From Luteitalea pratensis (lineage in GTDB: Bacteria > Acidobacteriota > Vicinamibacteria > Vicinamibacterales > Vicinamibacteraceae): a DNA stretch of 64,000 nt. Every line of letters begins with the position of its first letter. Positions within the stretch are counted from its first letter, which is position 1. Made by a program: the position numbers and the translations under genes. This document shows positions 34,122 through 42,249 of the stretch, piece after piece. Under the pieces are notes generated by a model. The model was not told the DNA's origin, ran no database searches, and was given only the letters and a program-made list of their open reading frames with translations. The stretch is from positions 6,297,001 through 6,361,000 of the forward strand of contig NZ_CP015136.1 of NCBI RefSeq assembly GCF_001618865.1, in the 5' to 3' direction.

Positions 34122-36170
34122 ATGAGACGTTTCATTCTCGCAGCGCCGACGGCGGCGTTGCTCGTCGCGTGTTCCGGCCCCTCGCCGGCTCCTCCCGCCG
34201 CGGCTCCCCCCGCAAAGGCGGCGCTGGGGGTCTTCGGCGTCGAGACCGCGAACATGGACACGACGGTCAAGCCAGGCGACGACTTCTTCAAGTACGCCAA
34301 CGGCAAGTGGCTGGCGACCTTCAAGATGCCGGCCGACAAGGCGCGCTTCGGGGCGTTCGACGCCCTGGGCGACAAGTCCGAGGCCGACGTGAAGACCGTC
34401 GTCGAGTCGCTGGCTGCCGAGAAGCCTGCCGCAGGCACGACCGCCGCCAAGGTCGGCGACATGTACTCCAGCTGGATGGACGAGGCCGCGATTGAAGCGC
34501 GCGGCATTGCCCCGTTGCAGCCGTACCTGGACAAGATCAACGGCGTCAGCGATACGGCCGGCGTGCTCGCCCTGATGGGCACCACCGACTTCGCGTCGCC
34601 GTTCGGGCTCGGTGTCGAGGCCGACCCACAGGACCCCACCAAGTACGCGATCTGGGCCGGCCAGGATGGCCTGGGCATGCCGGACCGTGACTATTACCTC
34701 GGCAAGGACGCGTCCTTCGAGAAGTACCGCGCCGCGTACAAGACCTACGTCACGAAGATCTTCGAGTTGCTTGGCGACGCAGCCCCGGCTGCCTCCGCCG
34801 ACACCGTGATGGCCCTCGAGACGAAGATCGCCCAGGGACACTGGCCACAGGCGAACCTCCGCGATGTGGCCAAGGCGATCAAGCCGATGCCGTTCGCCGA
34901 GTTCAAGGCCTTCGCGCCGACGGTGCCCTGGGACACCTTCCTCACCGGCCTGGGCATGCCGGCGGCCCCGGAGAAGATCGTCGCCTACGGTGACACCGCG
35001 GTCCGCGCCGGCGCCGCGCTGGTCGGTAAAGAGCCGGTCGCGGCGTGGAAGAAGTACCTGGCCTTCCACATCGCCTCCGACAACGCGGCGCACCTGCCCA
35101 AGGCGTTCGACGATGCGAGTTTCGAGTTCTTCGGCAAGACGCTGCAGGGCGTGCAGGCCAAGCGTGAGCGCTGGAAGCGGGGTGTCTCGCTGCTCGACGA
35201 CCAGATCGGCGAGGGCGTCGGCGAGGTCTACGTCACGAAGTTCTTCCCGCCCGAGAACAAGGCGCGGATGGACGCGCTCGTGGTCAACCTGCGCAAGGCG
35301 CTCGAGGGACGCCTGAAGACGCTGGCCTGGATGGACGAGGCGACTCGTGCGGAAGCCCTGAAGAAGCTCGCGACATTCGAGCCGCGGGTGGGGTATCCGT
35401 CCAAGTGGCGTGACTACTCGAAGATGACCATCGAGAAGGGCAAGCACTTCGAGAACGTGATCAATGCCCGCAACTTCGAGTGGAAGCGCCAGGTGGCGCG
35501 GATCGGCAAGACGGTCGATCGCGAGGAATGGGGCATGAACCCGCAGACCGTCAACGCCGGCTACAACCCGCTGATGAACCAGATCACGTTCCCGGCCGCG
35601 ATCCTGCAGCCGCCCTTCTTCGACGTCAGCGCCGATGCGGCAGTGAACTACGGCGCGATCGGCGGCGTCATCGGCCACGAGATCGGCCACGGCTTCGACG
35701 ACCAGGGCCGGGCGTTCGACGAGGCCGGCCGCACCCGCAACTGGTGGACGCCGGACACGGACACGAAGTTCAAGGCCGCGACGCAGCAGCTCGGCACCCA
35801 GTATTCGAAGTACTGCCCCGTGCCCAACGGCTGCATCAACGGCCAGCTGACGATGGGCGAGAACATCGGCGACCTCGGCGGTCTGACGATGGCCTACACG
35901 GCGTACAAGCTGTCGCTGAACGGCAAGGAGGCGCCGGTGATCGGCGGCTTCACCGGCGACCAGCGCTTCTTCCTCGCCTGGGCGCAGGTATGGCGCGCCA
36001 CGGCTCGCGAGGACGACACGCGCCAGCGGCTGGTCATCGATCCGCACTCGATGCCGGAGTTCCGCACCAACGGCGTCGTCCGCAACATGGACGCGTGGTA
36101 CGCGGCATTCGACGTCAAACCGGAAGACAAGCTGTACCTGCCGCCGGATCAGCGCGTCAAGATCTGGTAA
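34122..36170 (+). CDS. M13-family zinc metallopeptidase lipoprotein (PepO/neprilysin-like)
   Basis: A 682-residue lipoprotein. The signal ends in a lipobox (LLVAC, Cys18), followed by a Pro/Ala-rich spacer. The long all-helical M13 N-domain begins at PGDDFFKYANGKWL. The catalytic site is VIGHEIGHGFDDQG (His519, Glu520, His523), with the third ligand in GENIGDLGG (Glu580, Asp584). NAGYNPLMNQITFPAAILQPPFF is the conserved NAYY-like substrate strand. It cleaves oligopeptides, probably in the periplasm. It ends VKIW like other bacterial M13 enzymes. GAGGTGA lies upstream of the ATG, and a strong hairpin follows the stop. Confidence 0.92.
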   Translation: MRRFILAAPTAALLVACSGPSPAPPAAAPPAKAALGVFGVETANMDTTVKPGDDFFKYANGKWLATFKMPADKARFGAFDALGDKSEADVKTVVESLAAEKPAAGTTAAKVGDMYSSWMDEAAIEARGIAPLQPYLDKINGVSDTAGVLALMGTTDFASPFGLGVEADPQDPTKYAIWAGQDGLGMPDRDYYLGKDASFEKYRAAYKTYVTKIFELLGDAAPAASADTVMALETKIAQGHWPQANLRDVAKAIKPMPFAEFKAFAPTVPWDTFLTGLGMPAAPEKIVAYGDTAVRAGAALVGKEPVAAWKKYLAFHIASDNAAHLPKAFDDASFEFFGKTLQGVQAKRERWKRGVSLLDDQIGEGVGEVYVTKFFPPENKARMDALVVNLRKALEGRLKTLAWMDEATRAEALKKLATFEPRVGYPSKWRDYSKMTIEKGKHFENVINARNFEWKRQVARIGKTVDREEWGMNPQTVNAGYNPLMNQITFPAAILQPPFFDVSADAAVNYGAIGGVIGHEIGHGFDDQGRAFDEAGRTRNWWTPDTDTKFKAATQQLGTQYSKYCPVPNGCINGQLTMGENIGDLGGLTMAYTAYKLSLNGKEAPVIGGFTGDQRFFLAWAQVWRATAREDDTRQRLVIDPHSMPEFRTNGVVRNMDAWYAAFDVKPEDKLYLPPDQRVKIW

Positions 36171-36174
36171 GCGA

Positions 36175-36208
36175 GACGGGGAGGGTGGCGAGTCGCCCCC
36201 TCCCCGTC
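36175..36208. terminator. Strong hairpin after the M13 peptidase gene
   Basis: GACGGGGAGGG (36175-36185) and CCCTCCCCGTC (36198-36208) form a perfect 11-bp stem closing over TGGCGAGTCGCC, which can itself pair. It begins four bases after the TAA stop. There is no T-run after it, so it may be a Rho-independent-like or RNA-stabilising structure. Confidence 0.6.
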
Positions 36209-36215
36209 ATCTCGC

Positions 36216-36280
36216 TGGCCTGCGGCCTGCAGCCTGCAGCCTGCAGCCTGCAGCCTACGGCCTACGGCTTACGGATTACG
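36216..36280. repeat. Family B repeat, longest copy
   Basis: About five CTGCAG-centred units (GCCTGCAGCCTGCAGCC) are followed by TACGGCCTACGGCTTACGG and ATTACG, between the convergent peptidase and outer-membrane protein genes. Units of 7 and 8 bases degrade toward the right side. Confidence 0.75.
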
Positions 36281-36298
36281 CCAATCGAGGCGTGTGTG

Positions 36299-36817
36299 TC
36301 AGAACGCAACGCCGACGTTGATGATCCGGAACGTCGGCACGAGTGGCATCACGTCGCTGTCACCCGTGCCGATCAATCGCTTCAGTCCGAAGCCGGTGCT
36401 CAGATAGAGGCGATCCTGGTTACCGGGCAACCAGCTCCAGTTGATGTCGAACCCGACGCCGAAATGCGGGCCGCCGTCGACGTTGGTCATTCCCACCTTC
36501 ACCCCGAGCGCCAGACCGTCGAACGGACGCCCTGCCGGGTAGTACCGGTAGAACATGTCGGCGTTGACGTATTCGTCATCGTCCACGGTGAAGAACGAGC
36601 CGCCGATGCCGGCGGTCGTCGACCGGGACACCTGCCGCTCGAACTCGACGTTGAAGAAGTCGATGAGCAGGCCGAACGGGTTGGCCGAGATCACCTGCTG
36701 TCGTGTCGGCGGTGGCGGGGCCCCGACCGGCGGGGCCCCCTGTCGTGCGCACAGTGGCGCTGCCGTGCTGATGACCAGGCCTGCGACCAGCACGATGATG
36801 CGTCTCAGGGAAGTCAT
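36299..36817 (-). CDS. Outer-membrane beta-barrel-like protein of unknown function
   Basis: A 172-residue exported protein with a signal peptide (residues 1-24) and a Pro-rich stretch VGAPPPPTRQQ. Alternating strands follow: GLLIDFFNVEFERQVSRSTTAGIGGSFF, DMFYRYYPAGRPFDGLALGVKVGM and FGVGFDINWSWLPGNQDRLYLSTGFGLKRLIG. It ends in an aromatic residue (INVGVAF), as many outer-membrane barrels do. The pattern resembles DUF3575-type eight-stranded barrels. Function is unknown. The start at ATG 36817 follows GGAGG. It lies 42 bp after the SGNH hydrolase start region on the same strand, so they may be co-transcribed. Confidence 0.65.
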   Translation of the reverse strand: MTSLRRIIVLVAGLVISTAAPLCARQGAPPVGAPPPPTRQQVISANPFGLLIDFFNVEFERQVSRSTTAGIGGSFFTVDDDEYVNADMFYRYYPAGRPFDGLALGVKVGMTNVDGGPHFGVGFDINWSWLPGNQDRLYLSTGFGLKRLIGTGDSDVMPLVPTFRIINVGVAF

Positions 36818-36859
36818 GGCGCCTCCAGGAATCGGAGAGGGAACGGGATCGCGCAGTCG

Positions 36860-37834
36860 CTACTGCCCCAGCGCCTCAGCCGCGCGCTTGGCGATGAAGC
36901 CGTGCATTGCGGTGGTCGGGTGGATGCCGTCCCAGAACAGGTACTCGTCGGGCGTGACGCACGCGAAGGGCGCAGTCCCTGGCGTGATGCACGCCGCCGT
37001 CACGTTGGTCAGGTCGAAGGTCTCGGGGGAGAGGACGACCTCGTTGAGCAGCGCGAAGGCATCGAGCCTGGCGATGTGGATCTCGGGAGCTGGCGTCCAT
37101 TGCGCGACGATGCCATCCAGACCGCCGTTGAAGGCCATCGTCAGGCCCGTGACGAGCTGCGCGGTGCCAGGCATGACGCTGTTCAGGTATCGGATGGCCG
37201 GAGTGAGCGCGGGGTTGGGTGCGCGCCAGATCAGGAACTGCCTCGCACCCGCTCCATACAGGCGCCCGACATTGACAGCGATCGCCTGCAGTGCCTCCTT
37301 GATCACGAGCGTGTGACCATTGGGGTACGCGACCAGGGCATCGCGGATGTCGTTGCCGCCCATCTCGATCACGTACAGCGCGTTGGGCGACGCGATGCCG
37401 CCGGACGCCTCCAGGAATGCGTCCACCTGCGCCGTCAGGTTGAAGTTCTTGCCATCGTCGCGGGCGCGAGCCGCCGCCACCGCGTAGTTGGTGGCCACCG
37501 GCCCTTCGGCCCGGAATGCGGGCCTGACGCTTCCGGCGTGCCCGAGCGAGCCTGCCAGCTGCTCGACCCACGTGCGGCCGTTGGTGAAGTGGTGGCCGCC
37601 CCTCGCGTACGGCGCGCTCGGCACCAGCAGCGGATCCAGCTGGTAGTCCGGCGCCGTGCTCGCCTCGCCCCACAACACGAAGGCGTTGCCGGTGTCGGAG
37701 AGGCTGGTGCCGAACACCACCACGCCGTCGTACGCGCCCTGGGCCTGAACGACAGGCGTCGCCAGCGCGAAGGCGATACAGCCGATGACTGCGCCCCGAA
37801 GGATGCAGGCCTGAGTGGTGTCGATGCTGATCAT
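36860..37834 (-). CDS. Secreted SGNH/GDSL hydrolase
   Basis: A 324-residue exported protein (signal about residues 1-31, ending VVQAQ). Block I is VVFGTSLSDTGN, where GDS is replaced by GTS. The catalytic Ser is the second S of FGTSLSD. Block III is EMGGNDIRDAL, and block V DGIHPTTAMHGFIA supplies the Asp-His pair. The overall layout matches GDSL lipases/esterases of the phosphatidylcholine-sterol acyltransferase and thermolabile haemolysin group. It likely hydrolyses lipid or acetyl esters outside the cell. Two Cys residues near the C-terminus may form a disulphide. GGGGAG precedes the ATG. Confidence 0.82.
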   Translation of the reverse strand: MISIDTTQACILRGAVIGCIAFALATPVVQAQGAYDGVVVFGTSLSDTGNAFVLWGEASTAPDYQLDPLLVPSAPYARGGHHFTNGRTWVEQLAGSLGHAGSVRPAFRAEGPVATNYAVAAARARDDGKNFNLTAQVDAFLEASGGIASPNALYVIEMGGNDIRDALVAYPNGHTLVIKEALQAIAVNVGRLYGAGARQFLIWRAPNPALTPAIRYLNSVMPGTAQLVTGLTMAFNGGLDGIVAQWTPAPEIHIARLDAFALLNEVVLSPETFDLTNVTAACITPGTAPFACVTPDEYLFWDGIHPTTAMHGFIAKRAAEALGQ

Positions 37835-37938
37835 GACGATGCTCCCCGGCTCGAGTGGCCGAACTGCGTCGGACGCGACCGGATTGGCCGGCGTCGCTGG
37901 CAGCGTTCAGGAGGTAGTTCAGGAAAACCGGCCGGAGG

Positions 37939-38625
37939 TTACAGGCTGGGTCCGGTGGACGCCTTGTGGCTGGCGTCAAGCAGGCGGCGTTCGAGCGATA
38001 TGAGGCCTTGGCGGTCGGCCATGGCGAGGGAGGCCTGATCGCGGCTCGGCGAGAAGATGGCGTGCATGCCGAAGTCGAGGAGATCGGCCGCCTCGTCGCC
38101 CGTGCGGACAATCACGTTCCCGCCAGCAATCGAGCCGTGGGCCAGGCCGAGCGCATGTGCCGCGCGGAGGACGTCAGCGAGCGCTGACAGCAGCCCCTGT
38201 GCGCACATGGGGTCGAGTGCGCCAGACGAGACGGCATCCAGAATGGGGACGCCCTGCCTGAACTCGCTCAGCACCGCCGGGCACCCGGTCTCGTCCAGCC
38301 ACGACGCCAGCACGCGTGGGATGCGCGGGTGGCCCCAGTCGTCCAGGCGCGCCTGCAGGCCGGTGAGGCGTGTGAGAAAGTCTTCTGGCGCGGGCGTTCG
38401 CCAGGTCTTGAGCCGCAACATGTGGCCCTCCGGCGAGGACTCGTCGCGCACGAGCCACACCGACGACGTTGCAGACGAGCCGAGCGGCAGCTGAATCGTG
38501 AGGATGCTCGCCTCGCCCCCGGCCGGAATCGCGAGGGCGTGTTCGAGCAGGCACGCCGGACAGTGACCACGATGCGCCACCGCATCGGGATGCCTGGCGC
38601 AACGCGCGCGCGCAGGATCGGTCAC
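37939..38625 (-). CDS. Pseudokinase with zinc-ribbon-like N-terminus
   Basis: A 228-residue protein related to Ser/Thr kinases but degenerate. The N-terminus holds Cys9, Cys22 and Cys25 with nearby His (CARHPD, HRGHCPACLLEH), like the zinc-ribbon heads of many kinases. A lysine in LRLKTW (73) and LLDFGM (184-186) remain. The catalytic loop reads AHGSIAGGN (162-170) in place of HRDLKPEN, so the catalytic Asp is absent, and there is no glycine loop or APE motif. It is therefore probably a non-catalytic binding partner. The GTG start overlaps the sigma-factor stop (GTGA at 38622-38625), which makes it the last gene of a kinase-sigma-pseudokinase operon. Confidence 0.75.
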   Translation of the reverse strand: MTDPARARCARHPDAVAHRGHCPACLLEHALAIPAGGEASILTIQLPLGSSATSSVWLVRDESSPEGHMLRLKTWRTPAPEDFLTRLTGLQARLDDWGHPRIPRVLASWLDETGCPAVLSEFRQGVPILDAVSSGALDPMCAQGLLSALADVLRAAHALGLAHGSIAGGNVIVRTGDEAADLLDFGMHAIFSPSRDQASLAMADRQGLISLERRLLDASHKASTGPSL

Positions 38626-39350
38626 GAGGCCACCGCGCGCATCAACTCACGCATCTCGTCCTCGGTGTCCTCCGGCGAGAGGACCGTATCGGCCACCTGT
38701 TGCCTGAGGACGACCCCGAACCGCTGACGCAGGCGGTGCACCGCAACCTTCACCGCGCCCTCGCTGATCTGCAGCTGCTGCGCGGCGGCACGATATGGCG
38801 GCAGTTCGCCACTGTCGGTCAGGTACGGCATGAGCACCGACGCCGTGCGACCCTTGCCGGCAGCCTCGTACTCCGTCCGAACACTCGCCAACGCGCGATC
38901 GAGACACAGGCTGGCCCACTTCCTGTCGAATACCCGATCGGGCGTGTCGTCGGTGCCGGCGCCGCTCGCGTAGGTCCGCTCCGCCTCGTCGAAGTCCAGC
39001 GCAAAGCGTAACCGGTTGCCGCCGCGCCTGGCCGCGATGGCACGCTCGTGCTCGTTGATGACGTAGCGCTTGAGCGCGGTCAGCAGGAATCCACGAAATC
39101 GGCCGCGGGCCTGATCAGCGGCACGGATGACGTCACCTTCGAGCAACCTCGTGAAGAAGCCCTGTGTGAGATCCTCGGCCTCTTCCCGATCGTGTCCGCG
39201 CCGCCTGAGATAGCTGTAGAGCGGGGGCCAGTACACTTCGCACAACTGCTCGAGGGCGACGCGTGCCGGCACCTCGGCCGAATCGGCGGCGGCGTTCACC
39301 ATCGTCCAGCGCGTCGTCGCGAACTTGCCCCGGCCGCGCGCACCCGTCAC
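38622..39350 (-). CDS. ECF-type RNA polymerase sigma factor
   Basis: A 242-residue sigma-70-family protein. Region 2 is LCEVYWPPLYSYLRRRGHDREEAEDLTQGFFTRLLE, followed by GRFRGFLLTALKRYVINEHE (-10 recognition and melting). Region 4 has the helix-turn-helix YRAAAQQLQISEGAVKVAVHRLRQRF. The linker between them is longer than in minimal ECF factors. Its GTG overlaps the kinase stop (39347-39350) and its own stop overlaps the pseudokinase start. No classical anti-sigma gene is present, so phosphorylation by the upstream kinase is a plausible control, as shown for some kinase-linked ECF factors (PknT-EcfP in Vibrio). Target promoters are unknown. Confidence 0.88.
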   Translation of the reverse strand: MTGARGRGKFATTRWTMVNAAADSAEVPARVALEQLCEVYWPPLYSYLRRRGHDREEAEDLTQGFFTRLLEGDVIRAADQARGRFRGFLLTALKRYVINEHERAIAARRGGNRLRFALDFDEAERTYASGAGTDDTPDRVFDRKWASLCLDRALASVRTEYEAAGKGRTASVLMPYLTDSGELPPYRAAAQQLQISEGAVKVAVHRLRQRFGVVLRQQVADTVLSPEDTEDEMRELMRAVAS

Positions 39351-42112
39351 GCCAGCATTTCCTCACATTTTGCCAGGAAGGCCATCGGGTCCGGTGGCCG
39401 GCGCGTACGATCGGAAGACAGCGCGGCATCGAAGAACGTCGCGGCGGCGGGTGGAAGTATCGAAACGGCGTCTCCAGTCGTCACGTCGCCGATCGTGCTG
39501 GCCAGCCCGTTCCCGACGACGACAGTGCGGCGGAAGGGATGGCGAGTCGTGAGCATCTCGTGCGCTATCACGGCGAGCGCCCACAGGTCCCACGACGGAC
39601 TGACGACGTCACCCGCCAACTGTTCGGGCGCCATGTAGTCGAGCGTGCCGATCATGAGACCTGCGCTGGTCAGCTTCGTGTCGTCGCCGGGCGCAGCCGG
39701 CCAGTCGGCGGCGAAGGCTCGCGCCAATCCGAAATCGAGCACCTTCGTGATGAACCCGTGCTCCTGCTGCTGCAGGAAAACGTTTTCCGGCTTGAGGTCG
39801 CGATGAACCAGGCCGCGTCGGTGTGCAGCGTCGAGCGCGGCGCACAGACCGCGGAGTACGAGGAGGGTTTCCTGCGGCGCCAGCGGCGCGCCCGCTGCGA
39901 GACGTTGGCGCAACGTCTCGCCTTCGAGCAGTTCCATGACCAGGAAAGGCTGCCGTTCGTGATCGACGCCGAAGTCGTAGACCCGCACCACGTGAGCGTG
40001 GGCGAAACCGGCCGCGGCCCGCGCCTCCCGCCGGAACCGCGCCTCGACGCGCCCTGGAGCGCCGCGCCCGAACGCCGTGCTGGCCAGGTCCTCCCGGATC
40101 ACCTTCACGGCGACTTTTCGATCGAGGACGTCGTCGGTGGCCTCGTACACGGTGCCCATGCCGCCCCGGCCGCGCCGCCGCTCGAGCCGGTACCGACCGT
40201 TCAGCATCCGTGACCCGGGTCTGACCGAGAGGCGATCCCCATCGTGGGTGCACAGCGTGGCCCCCTCGTCGAAGCAACGCCCGCAGCTGTCGCACTCGGC
40301 CAGGCGCCGCGCGTCACCGTGAGATCGCGCGAGCAGCAGCCCGAGCCGCTGCGCGATCGTGGACAGCAGTTCGAGATCGTCGGTGTTGTAGGGTTCTTCC
40401 GAACGGCGCGGCCCCAGCACCACCAACGCAATCGGCAGCTCTCGCCCGTCGTCACCGAACACGGGCACGAGCAGTTCGACGCCGCGTTCGAGCAGCAGTG
40501 TCCGTTCCTCGAGAGGCAGTTGGTGACGGACCCACGCCGTGTCGCCGAGCGAGATCGCCAGCGGCTTGCGCAAGACCGACAGCACGCCAATCACCGCGAG
40601 CGACGCTGGCAGAGCCAGTCGGCGGGGCGCCGAATCGGTCGCGGCCGTGAATAGACCTTCACCTGGCGCATGCCGGAGGACGTCGACGAACACCGGATGC
40701 AGCGCTTCGTCGATCTGCTGGACGACCACGGGGGCAACCGACTCGAAGGCCGAGGCGCGGTCGATCTGGGTCACCACGCTCTGGAGCAGGCGCTCGGCGT
40801 CGTAGCGTTCGCGGAAGAAGTGGCGGTCGAGCGCCGCGAGCCAGTGCTCGCGGCGCCGGCGGATCACCGCGAGGGCGAGCACGGCGAGGGCATACCACCA
40901 CCAGCGGGCCTGCACCATCTCGGAGAGTGGCTGGTTGCGGTGCAGCACGGCCTCGATGACCAGCAGTGCGCCAACAAGCGGGATCAAGGCATCGAGCAGC
41001 CGTCGCGCGAGTGCATAGCGGACGCCCTGCCTGACGATGAGGGGCAGATCGAAGAGCCGGTGCCGCAGGATCGCGTAGGCAAAGGCGGCCGGGCCGGCGA
41101 GCCACCCGAGCGCCAGCACGGTAAGCAGCGGGTTGCCGAAGATGGGGCCCTCGTCGAGCTTGTAGATGGCGAGGAACGCGACGCCGGCGGTGACGCCGGT
41201 CCCCAGACCGCCCAGCAGCACGCCGGTCCGGCGCCGATCGGTGAGGTTCTCGAGCCGACGGTGTTGGGCGATCAGCAGGCCGATGGCGGCCAGCGCGTAG
41301 AAGCACCACGTGGCGAAGACCCAGGGAATCGCGTCGGGCAGGCCGGTGGCGGCCCCGAGTGGCTGGTTCAGGTGGCGCCCCACGAAGACGAACCAGCCGA
41401 CCGCCGCCACGCCGGGGAGCAGGGACACAGCAAGGTTGGTGGGCGAGAGCGCACGACGCGGGAACACCGCGAAGAACGCGAACAGCAACGGGCCGGTCGC
41501 GAAGCTCGTGGCAAACGGCACCCAGAGCAGCGCCTCGAGGGGCTGCGGCAGTTCCTGCCAGAAGAAGAACATGCGGCCGGGCAACGCCACCGACAGCGTC
41601 CCGAACGAGGCGAGCAGCCAGGCGCCGAGCAGCGCCGATGGCTGCGACGAACGACGATAGGCCACCAGGAGGGCCAGGCCGAGAACAATGACCTCGGCGC
41701 CTCGAAATGCAATCAGTCCTGGCCGCACAGGTTCGGACCACCACTCGCCGAGCCCGGCCGAGAGCGGCAGCCGGAGCTTCAACGGGTGGCCGTCGCGCTC
41801 GATGTCGAGTTCGAGGGGACGCGACGGATCCAGTTGGACACGCATGCGCTGCCAGTCGACGCGCCCCTCCAGCACCTGACCGTTGGCACGACGCAGGCGG
41901 TCGTGCGGACGCAATCCCCCACGGGCCGCCAACGTCGCGGGCTGCACCTGCTCCACCGTGACTTGGCGCCCGTCAAAGTGCGGCACGAAGCCAAAGGGCA
42001 CGACTGGGAGGGCGTCGCAGGTGATCAGCAGCGCAAGGTACGCGACGTGTGCAAAGGCCGCGACGGCAAGGCTCCAGCCAACGACGGGCGGAGTACGTCC
42101 GTCCGAAGGCAC
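39347..42112 (-). CDS. Membrane Ser/Thr protein kinase with PDZ-like, multi-TM, GAF-like and zinc-ribbon modules
   Basis: A 921-residue protein. One N-terminal helix (residues 13-33) and a PDZ-like segment (TVEQVQPATLAARGGLRPHDRLRRANG) are followed by about seven to eight membrane helices (about 135-420). A GAF-like soluble part (about 450-590) and a four-Cys ribbon (CDSCGRC, with LCTHDGDRL; Cys607-621) precede the kinase domain. The kinase is intact: GRGGMGTVYEA loop, VAVKV (Lys670), HRDLKPEN (770-777), DFG (793-795) and APE (828-830). It probably senses a membrane or periplasmic signal and phosphorylates the sigma factor or the pseudokinase encoded in the same operon. The start is a GTG with no good ribosome site, so it is less certain. 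Confidence 0.88.
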   Translation of the reverse strand: MPSDGRTPPVVGWSLAVAAFAHVAYLALLITCDALPVVPFGFVPHFDGRQVTVEQVQPATLAARGGLRPHDRLRRANGQVLEGRVDWQRMRVQLDPSRPLELDIERDGHPLKLRLPLSAGLGEWWSEPVRPGLIAFRGAEVIVLGLALLVAYRRSSQPSALLGAWLLASFGTLSVALPGRMFFFWQELPQPLEALLWVPFATSFATGPLLFAFFAVFPRRALSPTNLAVSLLPGVAAVGWFVFVGRHLNQPLGAATGLPDAIPWVFATWCFYALAAIGLLIAQHRRLENLTDRRRTGVLLGGLGTGVTAGVAFLAIYKLDEGPIFGNPLLTVLALGWLAGPAAFAYAILRHRLFDLPLIVRQGVRYALARRLLDALIPLVGALLVIEAVLHRNQPLSEMVQARWWWYALAVLALAVIRRRREHWLAALDRHFFRERYDAERLLQSVVTQIDRASAFESVAPVVVQQIDEALHPVFVDVLRHAPGEGLFTAATDSAPRRLALPASLAVIGVLSVLRKPLAISLGDTAWVRHQLPLEERTLLLERGVELLVPVFGDDGRELPIALVVLGPRRSEEPYNTDDLELLSTIAQRLGLLLARSHGDARRLAECDSCGRCFDEGATLCTHDGDRLSVRPGSRMLNGRYRLERRRGRGGMGTVYEATDDVLDRKVAVKVIREDLASTAFGRGAPGRVEARFRREARAAAGFAHAHVVRVYDFGVDHERQPFLVMELLEGETLRQRLAAGAPLAPQETLLVLRGLCAALDAAHRRGLVHRDLKPENVFLQQQEHGFITKVLDFGLARAFAADWPAAPGDDTKLTSAGLMIGTLDYMAPEQLAGDVVSPSWDLWALAVIAHEMLTTRHPFRRTVVVGNGLASTIGDVTTGDAVSILPPAAATFFDAALSSDRTRRPPDPMAFLAKCEEMLA

Positions 42113-42189
42113 AGGAGGTTCTCGCCGAATGGAACCGACGGTGTGGATTGTCAGGTCGGCTAACTCTACTACGGCCGGGCCACAAGGGC

Positions 42190-42236
42190 AGGCAGCCTGC
42201 AGCCTACGGCCTTCGGCCTACGACTTACGGCCTAAC
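42190..42236. repeat. Family B repeat next to the tandem array
   Basis: GCAGCCTGCAGCCTACGGCC followed by TTCGGCCTACGACTTACGG lies between the kinase start and the 224-bp array. Confidence 0.65.
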
Positions 42237-42249
42237 CTTGCGGCTTCGC

